Source of the DNA: a virus
Length of the DNA: 36,378 nt
IMG/VR virus record: IMGVR_UViG_3300025584_000011
Coordinates: 1 to 36,378 of that record
Reading direction: 5' to 3' (one strand)
The notes under the pieces are model-generated. The model was not told the origin of the DNA, did no database searches, and saw nothing but the letters and a program-made list of their open reading frames with translations. Below, one piece after another: positions 8,401 to 17,100 of this stretch. A program made the position numbers and the translations under genes. The stretch's first letter is position 1. Every line of letters begins with the position of its first letter.

Positions 8401-11400
8401 ATATAAATCTGAACTAAAGGATGGTCTTAATTGTCTCTTATCGTAGTCAATTGACATAGAATAATCTTTATTAAAAACATCCCCGACACTATGTCCCGCA
8501 AATGGGTCTACAAGAATTCCATTTTTAAACCGATCATTATTATTAGAATCAGTAATGATTAATCCGTCTGCTTCTTTTTCCAATAAGCTAAGAGAAACAT
8601 AATATTCGAGATTTTCAATTCTTCTTTCGAGCTTACCGACATCTCTCATCGTAAATCTCTTATTTTCAACATAATTTAATTTTACATCTTCTGCATTAAA
8701 AGTATATGCTGGTATTTCAAGATTATACAGTGTCATTGAATCTTCATTATCAGGAGGCAATTGCGAAAATTTATCAGAAACTCCTTCAATAACATCGAAT
8801 GTTTTATCTCTATTTAATACAATTTTATCTTTTCTTGAAATATAATATTCATAATCTGCATTAAATGTATAATCATAATCAGGCATTGCTTTTTCATTAA
8901 ATACATTAGATGTTGCTGTAATATCATTGATTTGCGAACTAGTTCCATCAGATGTTTCATATCCTATTCGTTTAGGCCTAAAATCGATCATATCTCGTAG
9001 TTCAACTTTTGTCCCAGTCGTTGGACTCGTATATGAAGGAATATTATCATATAGCGTATTGCCAGAACCAGCATACATATAAGAATCAACAGTAAAGGGA
9101 CCATAACCTGTGTGATTATAATAATCAACGATTGCTATTACTTGACCACTTGGTTTTTGTTCTCCGGTTTTTAACGTTATGGTTCCATAATCATAATAAT
9201 TGTCTTTTTGACCATTATCAAATATAAAGCTACTAGATATATTATGAGCATTTGCAGTATTAGACATAGCCTCAGATATCATAGCATTTGTAACTTCAAC
9301 ATCTTCATCTAACGAAGATACAATTGCGACTAAGTTTTTAATATCAGATATTTTTAAACTGTTAGTCACACTAGGCTGAGCATTTATCGATGTTCCGAAA
9401 TAAATTTGACCAGAATCTGCCTGAACGGTATTTGTCGAAGAAGATGTTATATTAGCAACTGTAACATTTCCTGATACTAGGGTTTTTGTACCAATACCAT
9501 CATTTGATCTTGTTGCTCCTGCTCCTTTAAACATCATTGTAGCATAAACATATATATTTTTGTTTGAATAGTTTGACGAACCTGCTCCACCATCCACATT
9601 CATGATCAATTGATCTCCAGTCTCGTTTAAGGTCATCGATCTATTGGTTCCCACCGAAGTACCTGAAGCATTACTAAATTCAATATAATCACCTTCTTTG
9701 TTTCCAAGGCTGGCTTCAGTACAAAAAACCAAATAATTTGAATCTATAATAGATGGAGAAATTGCTCCTGCACCAGTTGCAGGATAAAACAGTTCTCCTG
9801 GTTCTGAAGCCGTTAGAGTTACAGTATTACCCGTGAGGGTCGTTGTAAATGATCTTTTTAATTTATAACTAGCCTTTGACAAGCCTGCAAGTGTTTTATT
9901 TTGAAAAGGAAATACTAATGATCTTTGGTCTTCATTATTATCAAATAGAACAGTGTTTCCCGTTTCAGTTATATCATTTTTACCACTAATATCAATATTC
10001 ATAGCATTATCAATAACTGTTGGTGTACCAGCCGTTGTTGTCACAATAGAACTAATATCTTTAACACCAAAATTTAAAGAATAAGTTGTAGTAGCTTGAG
10101 TTGGTTGGGTCAATTCACTATTTAAAACGGCAGTATATGCAGTCGCCGGAGTTAAAGTTGTGCTAGCCCCAGTCCAAACAATAATCTCTCTAGTATCAGA
10201 AGTATTAACCCCCAAATAAGCAGTATTAACCGTTATTGTTGATCCAAACAAACAATTCACTGTAGGATAAGAAAATGCACCAGTCGTTGGTAATTTAATT
10301 TGAAAAGTATTTGCATCAGCGGCGCTTACAGTACCCTCAGTTTTATTAAATATAAAATCAAATAAATGAGCATCGTATATTGCAGGATATTTTATATGAT
10401 AAGTACCGTTTGCATCAGCACCGTACCCATATTCTGAGGTTACAGTAGACGATCTTCCTGATTTAAAATCAAGTTGTCTTAATCTTACTGTTCCTATTTT
10501 TGTATTTGCTACCGATGCGGCTGTAGTAGTATCAATACCTACGTATTTGAATGCTCCATTAGATATAAAAGAAATGCCATTTGATGTTACTGTTCCATGA
10601 AGTTGAGTTGTTGAAGGCCACTTAACTAAATGTAAATCCATTAAGTCGGCCCCAGTACCCCCAGACATTGAGTTAATAGATGCAGAATTTACACCTAAAG
10701 TAAAAGCAGTATTGGAGATAACATCTGTTACAACTGCATATGGCCCAAATTCAATCCCCTGTTTCTCTGCTGAAACTGTTTCTGTATCTCTGGCTTTATT
10801 TAAATTCACATATGTAGGGAATAAAGTTTCATGTTCAAATCCTTTAATATATGCTTTTCCTGGACTTAATTCCGCGGTTATTTTTGAAGAAACACCAATT
10901 CGTTGATTGATTCCCCCATCACCTAAAACCGTTCCAGTTGTTAATGTAAGAGACGTAGTATTTCCTATAGCGGCAACTTCTGCGGTTTTTCCAGTATTAC
11001 CAGAAAAGAATATAGTATCGCCGACATTTACATCTGCTATAAAATTTGAACCATTAGCCGTAATAATCGAACTTGCATTTGTTGATGTTCTGTCACTTGC
11101 TGTTCCTCCGATTTTATGATCAATAACATCAAGTACAAATGGTTTAACCGTAAAATCACCAGAAGCATCAAATGTTCTTCTTGCTAAAACCTTTTCAAGA
11201 TTTCCCATTATGGGAAATTTTATTTCTTCTATTTTTTCACCATTTTCTAATCTTAATAGTTCAATAAAATTAATATCCGAACTTCTAGCAATGGGATCAA
11301 TCACACCTGTTATATATACAGGAGTTCCAGTAGCAGGGGTTGATGGACTACCCTGTATCAAATAAGAAAATTCTGTAGTAGATCCGATTGCTGAAATTGT

Positions 11401-12339
11401 GTGTTTTCCATTATATTCTAATTCAGATATACCTGACACAACTACAACATCACCAATAGATAAATTATGATCAGTCGTTGTTGATATACTTACTATCCCC
11501 GATCTATTATCTTTTGTGTTAATGGCAAACGTAACACCGGACGAATTTATTGTCTTACCCGATTCGAAATACTCTTTTGTTGATAACACCAGTTCAATTT
11601 TGTATCTATTTGCCCCAGGTGCAGTATAATTAGGAGTCCCTATCGCATTATCTAAAAGCGAGGAATCTTCAATACTGGAAATGATATTTTCTACAATCGT
11701 TAATCCTATTCTTATGGAAGGATTGTCATTTTCAATATCTAAAATGAGATTTTGAAAAGGAGTTCGTACAAAATAACCACCAATATAAAATAATCCCTCA
11801 TTAATACTAATAACAGAACCCGCACCAGAAGCCAGAGATGTAATATCTGTCGATTCATCCAATCCATCAGCACTTCCGGCCACAGTCGCAAAAAAGACTG
11901 TTCCTGCATCAACTGTAGAAATCGTTTCATTGTCTAAAAATGCAATATTGTCAACATAATTTATCATTAAAACGTCTAAATTGTCAGTCGAAAACTGTTT
12001 ACTGGTTACGACTTCTGCTTTTGCACCAGATGTTTGACCTTGAATAATTCTACCGTTAAAATTAGAGGATATAATAGCAACACCAGAATATAATGGAGTC
12101 AATTTTAAAGAATTGATTTTATTATTTAAAATTAACTCTGCGCCCAAAATTTTAGAACCATCTTGATAGATACTATCTCCTACTTTCTCTAATTGAGTTT
12201 GCAGAATAGACTGTATCTGATTTAATTCTCTCGCCTGTACAGAATAGCCAGGCCGATATAGTATTTTATGAAAATTAGTTGATTCATCAAAATCATCATA
12301 ATAAGGTGATATGTTAAAATCTTGTGTTAATTTAGGCAT
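5476..12339 (-). CDS. Giant baseplate-periphery virion protein (DUF4815-like), 2287 aa
   Basis: The N-terminus (MPKLTQDFNISPYYDDFDES, then FHKILYRPGYSVQARELNQIQ and LQTQLEKVGDSIYQDGS) is the signature of large marine-phage virion proteins grouped as DUF4815. Residues ~92-112 hold an IIQGQTSGAKAEVV module. Residues 279-347 hold a 'D/HNL..GD.V.V.G...LEYNGKHTI' module shared with gp7. Residues ~440-470 hold another GDTIFFSGNTGKTAEV unit. A central region (1210-1300) has YTFNAEDVKLNYVENKRFTM and a helix KLERRIENLEYYVSLSLLEK. Residues ~2030-2105 have GTGYY and HGGSGYISTPTI strands. The C-terminus (2154-2287) is conserved-looking (RRVTLEEGFDAMDLKVYMDA). It directly follows gp8, where T4 has gp9 and gp10. 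A wedge-periphery or fibre-attachment role is inferred from that position. The start is fixed by GGAG upstream and a three-base gap to gp8. Confidence 0.85.
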   Translation of the reverse strand: MPKLTQDFNISPYYDDFDESTNFHKILYRPGYSVQARELNQIQSILQTQLEKVGDSIYQDGSKILGAELILNNKINSLKLTPLYSGVAIISSNFNGRIIQGQTSGAKAEVVTSKQFSTDNLDVLMINYVDNIAFLDNETISTVDAGTVFFATVAGSADGLDESTDITSLASGAGSVISINEGLFYIGGYFVRTPFQNLILDIENDNPSIRIGLTIVENIISSIEDSSLLDNAIGTPNYTAPGANRYKIELVLSTKEYFESGKTINSSGVTFAINTKDNRSGIVSISTTTDHNLSIGDVVVVSGISELEYNGKHTISAIGSTTEFSYLIQGSPSTPATGTPVYITGVIDPIARSSDINFIELLRLENGEKIEEIKFPIMGNLEKVLARRTFDASGDFTVKPFVLDVIDHKIGGTASDRTSTNASSIITANGSNFIADVNVGDTIFFSGNTGKTAEVAAIGNTTSLTLTTGTVLGDGGINQRIGVSSKITAELSPGKAYIKGFEHETLFPTYVNLNKARDTETVSAEKQGIEFGPYAVVTDVISNTAFTLGVNSASINSMSGGTGADLMDLHLVKWPSTTQLHGTVTSNGISFISNGAFKYVGIDTTTAASVANTKIGTVRLRQLDFKSGRSSTVTSEYGYGADANGTYHIKYPAIYDAHLFDFIFNKTEGTVSAADANTFQIKLPTTGAFSYPTVNCLFGSTITVNTAYLGVNTSDTREIIVWTGASTTLTPATAYTAVLNSELTQPTQATTTYSLNFGVKDISSIVTTTAGTPTVIDNAMNIDISGKNDITETGNTVLFDNNEDQRSLVFPFQNKTLAGLSKASYKLKRSFTTTLTGNTVTLTASEPGELFYPATGAGAISPSIIDSNYLVFCTEASLGNKEGDYIEFSNASGTSVGTNRSMTLNETGDQLIMNVDGGAGSSNYSNKNIYVYATMMFKGAGATRSNDGIGTKTLVSGNVTVANITSSSTNTVQADSGQIYFGTSINAQPSVTNSLKISDIKNLVAIVSSLDEDVEVTNAMISEAMSNTANAHNISSSFIFDNGQKDNYYDYGTITLKTGEQKPSGQVIAIVDYYNHTGYGPFTVDSYMYAGSGNTLYDNIPSYTSPTTGTKVELRDMIDFRPKRIGYETSDGTSSQINDITATSNVFNEKAMPDYDYTFNADYEYYISRKDKIVLNRDKTFDVIEGVSDKFSQLPPDNEDSMTLYNLEIPAYTFNAEDVKLNYVENKRFTMRDVGKLERRIENLEYYVSLSLLEKEADGLIITDSNNNDRFKNGILVDPFAGHSVGDVFNKDYSMSIDYDKRQLRPSFSSDLYPLNFNANSEGGTAFSTLVNNSGILTLPFSSNTFIQMPLTGTNDGKNVQKTFQINPFSVQNYIGQMKLDPYGDVWYDQSSLVQVKVNVEGQYDNWTSSELTYNGHGTHWNDWEEIWSGTQINNNVKEGIRDTGDVRNNDRRAKTTDQTKTLTGLSTGSVPEKIIKSIGNKTVNLSIVPKVREQSITFIAKGLKPNKNVYAYFADSNMSANVKQASIVSLSNVSSSNVFRTTSGNFEQVTIQGSGVNASNTAKIIYMSDRNNQNNCTVLLTDMSAQTSFTIGTVIQGDRTQANGSISAISHYNFEDSQLTVSSEGVVGGVFNVPSGKFAGSQNLFRLTDDPDNIPAITTSVAEEIFHSAGVIDAKTDLGIVSPRPLISRRENIKEERITRSTSDGRQSTSTDYMNPMSQSFFIDKNQYSTGVFLDSVTLFFSGKDASQGIKSPVSLQIRPMINGMPSTSLIIPGSEVVLSPGRITANTNTPIANTSGGFPDGFLGNSYTANRSNTDRGTRTMFKFDHPIFLAPDEYSICVQTNSSAYKLYGFEYGAYHTGTSKKITKQPYVGSFFNPSNVGVWEELPDQGLMFQLNRCEFTSANAYARLDNFDVSSGNTSSNTTIDTFKLSTEITSFANTYTSFNYHATDLAGITKNVGVHFKENKNVDFKKQKQITYPQVANSSFTINVYFESANTLLSPILDETRTGVITIENLINNGSLSNSDIVVSDFGTGYYTAEVGSITSNVSSEGNTSVFVVSAPDIGSNTATIAANVHANGIINQVTVKHGGSGYISTPTITNWDINGTSSISDNVRRTTTAVVDIVGEGANNSVNIQPANVVSFSSGGNLKARYISRRVTLEEGFDAMDLKVYMDAYKPRGSNIYVYYKVLSGDDSESFDEKPWFLMEQKTASATYSLNENDFKRFEFKTIDEKIAYISATGGKYEKFRTFAIKLVMTLDRVAQDTFIGIPKLINLRAIALDSEGAP
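11299..11505 (-). repeat. Shared beta module copy in the 2287-aa protein
   Basis: Residues 279-347 read ISTTTDHNLSIGDVVVVSGI, then LEYNGKHTISAIGSTTEFSY and GSPSTPATGTPVYITGVI. The same order of landmarks occurs in gp7 at 16249-16452: HGL..G, a valine-rich strand, G...LEYN, a TF.Y strand, then GSP.TPATGT. Two different virion proteins therefore carry one ~68-aa unit. Confidence 0.65.
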
Positions 12340-12342
12340 TCG

Positions 12343-14124
12343 TTAAAACTCCAATACAATCTTAAAATCTTCTACTTGATTTTGTAGTCTAGTAATTTTA
12401 GCTCTATTTTCAATATAAAGCACATCTCCACTATATAATTTCATTTCGGGTTGAATGACACCATCTGCTGAAATGGTTCCTGTTGAACTTGTGTTTGCAC
12501 CAGTCACAACATTGCTGTCTTCAAAACTGCCCTTTACTTCATTTATTCTTAGTGTTGTAGTATTTAGAAAATCAACAACAACACCATTAGCTGTACTAGT
12601 TGCTAAAGTCGATCCCGTATAAACTTTTTCGTTTGGTTGAAAATCACCCGCAACGCTTCCTAAAAATAAAGTGGTAGATTGATCAGATAATGAATCTGTA
12701 AAAAACGCAAGAGTATTTGCAGTTTGTAGGGGGTCTCTCAATAAACCAACTTGTCTATAATCATTAGATGTTGTAAATCTCCCCGATTCATTACCGGAAA
12801 TGCGAGTATCAATCAAAATTCTATTTCCACCTAATTCTTCAATAGCATTTATTCCATGTCCACCAATTGGTCCAATAATAACTGTGGCATTTGCCCCTGC
12901 TCCATGACTCGAATTAGCATAAATAGTTGCTTCCGCTACTGTATAATTTAATCCTGATTGAGTAACAACTATTTCAGTTACACCCAGTAACTCAGTTCCT
13001 CTCGCTCTCCCTTTAAACAATGATCCATCCCCATTTAATGTAATAGACGGAGTTACTTCATAACCGGAAACAGTATTTGGTGTAACACTAAAAGCAGGTG
13101 AAACAGTTATTCTCTGAAGCAAGGCATCATACTGAGTGATAGTAGTTTGTTCACCCTGTCCCGCATTATTTACTATAAAAATTGTTGAATTTACATATAG
13201 ATCATTTAGTGTATTATTTGCACCCGATGATAATTGCATTACGGTGGAATTAGTTACACTTGCAAAAAATCCAGTATCAAATTTATATGTTGATGCGGGC
13301 TCGACAGAAATTGTTGCTCTAGAATTAGAAGATTCCCCTAACACAATTTCACCAACAGTAAATTTCGTGTTTCCTGCACTAATATCATAAATTAAACTAT
13401 TTGCCGCTGAAACAAAACTGATAAGAGATCCATATTGATTGGATGTTTGACCATGCAACACTTCACCAATAATAAAATCTTGATCATCACCAGCTGAATT
13501 TATAGGACCAGCAGTAAATTCAGCGTTAAAATAACCATTCGCAGTTTTATTAATAATATCTATTTGCCCATCAACAGTAGCATCTTCGATTGCGGATTGT
13601 CTAGCATCTATACTTTTTTGTACAGGAATATAATCAGCCGTTACAAATTTTAAAGTATCCTGAGACGTAACTGTATACATGTATTTCCACTTATACCCAT
13701 CGGCAATTTCAATAACCGCTGTACCAGTACCAGTTGGTTGAATTGTTGAAGTACCATTTGATAAATTATTTTGTAAACACTTATATACATTTAAGTCTTC
13801 TGTGACAACATAAAAATTATTTGATAATTGGTCTGGATTTGTATGAGTATAAGCAGTATATGAAGTATTTGATTCCCAATTTATCCTTGCAATAACATGT
13901 TTAACATCTGCAGGAGTAACCTTTTTTGCGGCAATCATCTGATCCCAATAACTATATAAAGTGTTCGCTACAGCTTCATTAGGTGCAGGTGGATTGGTTT
14001 CATCATCCCACTCCTGAACTTTTCCTATAAACAAATATAAATTTGTTGCTGAAGTTTCACTAAGAGACTCAATAAATTGCTCTGCGTTGTGTATTTTAAA
14101 TTTTGTCGTTACTAGTCTAGCCAT
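12343..14124 (-). CDS. 8: Baseplate wedge protein gp8
   Basis: This 593-aa protein is a long version of T4 gp8 (334 aa), a baseplate wedge component. The N-terminal third is family-typical: VTTKFKIHNAEQFIESL (residues 5-21), NLYLFIGKVQEWDDE..PP (28-46), VIARINWESNTSY (77-89), NNFYVVTEDLNVYKCL (102-117) and DGYKWKYMYTV (142-152). The C-terminus (MKLYSGDVLYIENRAKITRL, then QNQVEDFKIVLEF) is also typical. Between them lies a beta-rich extension with at least four units of the 'GE.I.G..S' type (residues ~217-240, 255-275, 495-520, 532-555), plus a VVTQSGLNYTVAEATIY strand (386-402). This accounts for the extra length. A TATAAATA element sits five bases before the ATG. The gene ends three bases before the 2287-aa protein. 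Confidence 0.9.
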   Translation of the reverse strand: MARLVTTKFKIHNAEQFIESLSETSATNLYLFIGKVQEWDDETNPPAPNEAVANTLYSYWDQMIAAKKVTPADVKHVIARINWESNTSYTAYTHTNPDQLSNNFYVVTEDLNVYKCLQNNLSNGTSTIQPTGTGTAVIEIADGYKWKYMYTVTSQDTLKFVTADYIPVQKSIDARQSAIEDATVDGQIDIINKTANGYFNAEFTAGPINSAGDDQDFIIGEVLHGQTSNQYGSLISFVSAANSLIYDISAGNTKFTVGEIVLGESSNSRATISVEPASTYKFDTGFFASVTNSTVMQLSSGANNTLNDLYVNSTIFIVNNAGQGEQTTITQYDALLQRITVSPAFSVTPNTVSGYEVTPSITLNGDGSLFKGRARGTELLGVTEIVVTQSGLNYTVAEATIYANSSHGAGANATVIIGPIGGHGINAIEELGGNRILIDTRISGNESGRFTTSNDYRQVGLLRDPLQTANTLAFFTDSLSDQSTTLFLGSVAGDFQPNEKVYTGSTLATSTANGVVVDFLNTTTLRINEVKGSFEDSNVVTGANTSSTGTISADGVIQPEMKLYSGDVLYIENRAKITRLQNQVEDFKIVLEF

Positions 14125-14129
14125 ATATG

Positions 14130-14137
14130 TATTTATA
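14130..14137 (-). promoter_or_regulatory. Perfect late promoter element TATAAATA before gp8
   Basis: The minus strand reads TATAAATA, then CATAT, then the gp8 ATG, in the 27-base gap after gp7. The match to the T4 late consensus is exact. As at the 116-aa gene, the five-base spacing leaves no room for a leader with a ribosome-binding site. Confidence 0.65.
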
Positions 14138-14151
14138 TCAATAAAAAGTTT

Positions 14152-17100
14152 TTATGCTTGTATAAATTTAGATGTTTGATTATTAAATGTTGATAGTATT
14201 TCAAATTTAAAACTACCCTCGTTTGAGGTGTTTCCAGAGTATCCCGCATTAGCAGTACCAATTCCATCTTCAAGAAGCATCAGTCCCGTAGAACTTGAAT
14301 TAATAGACAAATTCATGAAATTATTTGAACCATCATAAGGATTCGATAAAGATATTGTACCTTCGTTTCTTTCTAGATCAAAATTTCTTAAAGTATGTAA
14401 GGTTACAGTTTGGTCAGTTGTTCCATCACCTATTGCTCTATTTAAAGTTAAAGTTTGATCCGTTATTGATAAAATTTTTGCTTTAAATAACTCATCAGAA
14501 GACACTGTAATAATATCATTTACCAATAAATCTTCACCAAAAACAGAATTTTGTCCTTCTAAATTAGTATTTCCTGATAAAATACCATTCGTATTGGTTG
14601 TCCCTCTTACTGTAGATTCAAGCAAATTATAATGCAGTATATCATCATTATCGAATTTAGTAGACGTAGGATCGATATTATTTAAAACAAACTTATCACT
14701 ATTTTCTGTAATAAAAAATTCACTTGATTCAGACATAAAATTAAAAGAAATATCCGTACTTATTGCAGTATTTCCCACTAAACATGTAGAATTAATTATT
14801 TCAATTACTTCTGCAAGTTGCAAAGTTGATGATGGTTTAATCCTATCATTTATTCTAAAATCTGCCTGAAAATCTGTCGATATACCAAAAATCACATTTG
14901 ATTTAATATATTGAAATGATGCAGTTGTAATTAGATCAGCATTTCGATATATACTATCTTCTAATGCAATAATTGATACTCCATCTTCTTCCAATACAAG
15001 ATCGCCTATCAAATCAGCAGAAGTTCCTTCTAAAATCATATTATATGTTGTTATATCAAGTAATGAAGTATTACCAACTGTAGAATTTGCGTTGCTTGAA
15101 ATGTCAAATTGACCATTACAAGAATGTAAAATTAATATATTATTATTTGATGCATCTAATTCATGTTTAAGCACAATCCCTGTTACCAATTCATTCGATG
15201 CGGCTCTTACTTGTGTAACTATACTATTTGATATAAAATTAGCACTAGCATTAAAATCATTTGGTATCGTTGTAGTTTGGGGATAAGTTGCACCCATTCC
15301 TATAATAGAAATAACATTTGTTGATGATGATGATATTGTTCCTGCTAAATAATTTTCTAATCTTAATTCTCCATAAGAAATTTCAAAAGATTGTTCATTG
15401 TCAATAATTACTTGGTCTCCCTCAGCATAGGTTAGTCCGAAATCAGTAGCTATTGGATTATTAAATGCTAATTTTACACTATCTTCTAATATAAGAATTC
15501 CTCCAGAATCTAGAGTCATATAAGCATTTACTGTTCCTTGTAATATATTAGATCCACCCGTTAAAGAAATTAATCCTAAAGATAAATTTTGATTATTATT
15601 AAATATAATTTCATGTTTTGGATCGGAAGATTCTTCTAACAAAATATCATCATCATCTTCTTTTATCGCAAAATCTCCGCCTTCATATTTTAATTTATTA
15701 TCAAAACCAACATTCAGTTCAACGAGTTCTGGTGTAAATTCTCCAAAAAGTTTTGTTCCCGTAGGATGTAATAATTTAAAAATTATTTCTTGATAGTCGT
15801 TGAGTTGTTTATTTACAATTAAAGAATAAGAATAGTCTTGATAAAAATCACTATCAATGAGTTTTTTATTAGAACTTAATTGCCCATTTTCATCAAGATA
15901 TATTCCCTCTTCTTTTCTCTGCGCACCAATTCTTGCAGTTAAAACCGCATTTTCTTCACCAAGACCAGGCAATGATACTTGAGGAGAAGATGTAAACCCA
16001 ATTCCAGGATCTTGAATTATTATTGATTTAATAGAACCGCTACCAACATCAGCGGCAGAAACACCAATAATTGCATTATTTCCTAAATCTCCCCCGGAAG
16101 AAAAAGCAACACCTGTATTTACAGTTGCAACCGCTCCCGATTTGGAACCAGTAATAATGTCATTTGAAGCAAAATCAACAGAAGAAAAAGCATATTCATC
16201 ATCAACACTATGACCAAAAGGCAATGTAAATTTTACAGAAATATTTTCATCATATGTAATAGTTCCGGTTGCAGGAGTTACTGGAGAACCGTTTACAGTA
16301 TACGTAAAAACAGTTGTATTTGCTAGTGCAATTGTTGCGTTCTTATTATATTCTAATTGATCTGCTCCTTTAATAGCAACTATTTGACCATCAACTAAAC
16401 CATGTTTCCCATATGTGATCACTGTTGCGGTCGTACTGGAACGTGTAATGCTTGTTATACCAAAATTTAATGTCTGATAACCACCCGTTATTTCTATTCC
16501 GCCTGATGAAGGATACCAATCACATGTTAAATTATTGTTAGCACTATTAAACAATTCTCTAGAATCAATACCCCGTCTATATTTTATTGTATTAATAAGG
16601 GATGATCCCCCAGAGACAAATCGTAAATGATATACTGATGGCTGTGAAGATGTTAAATAAGAAGAATTGTTTACAAGTATATCATTTCTTTGATCTGCAG
16701 GAATCTTTCGAGTTACTAGTTCATCTAGAAATTTTATAGTCTTTACTCTCATCCTAGAAGGATCGGCAATACTAGATTGAGAAGTAACTTCGCCAAAAAA
16801 TGTACCTATTTTATTTCCACTGTTTGAAGTAATTTTTTCTCCAGGAACAAAAAAATCTGTAATTGCAGTTGTTAAACTATGGTCATCAGGATCGGCATTT
16901 AAATTTAAAATTTGAACAGCCGCTTCTGTAAATTCTTCAGTGGTGGGCTCTACAATTGATATCGCAGGAATAGCCTCATACCCGGTACCTGATCCGGTTG
17001 TTTGTATACTAGAAATGTGTCCCGCATCTAGTTTAGAAAAACCCAACGCATCAATCAATTTATCACTTATATTTGATCCAGTATTTCCACTCAATTCATA

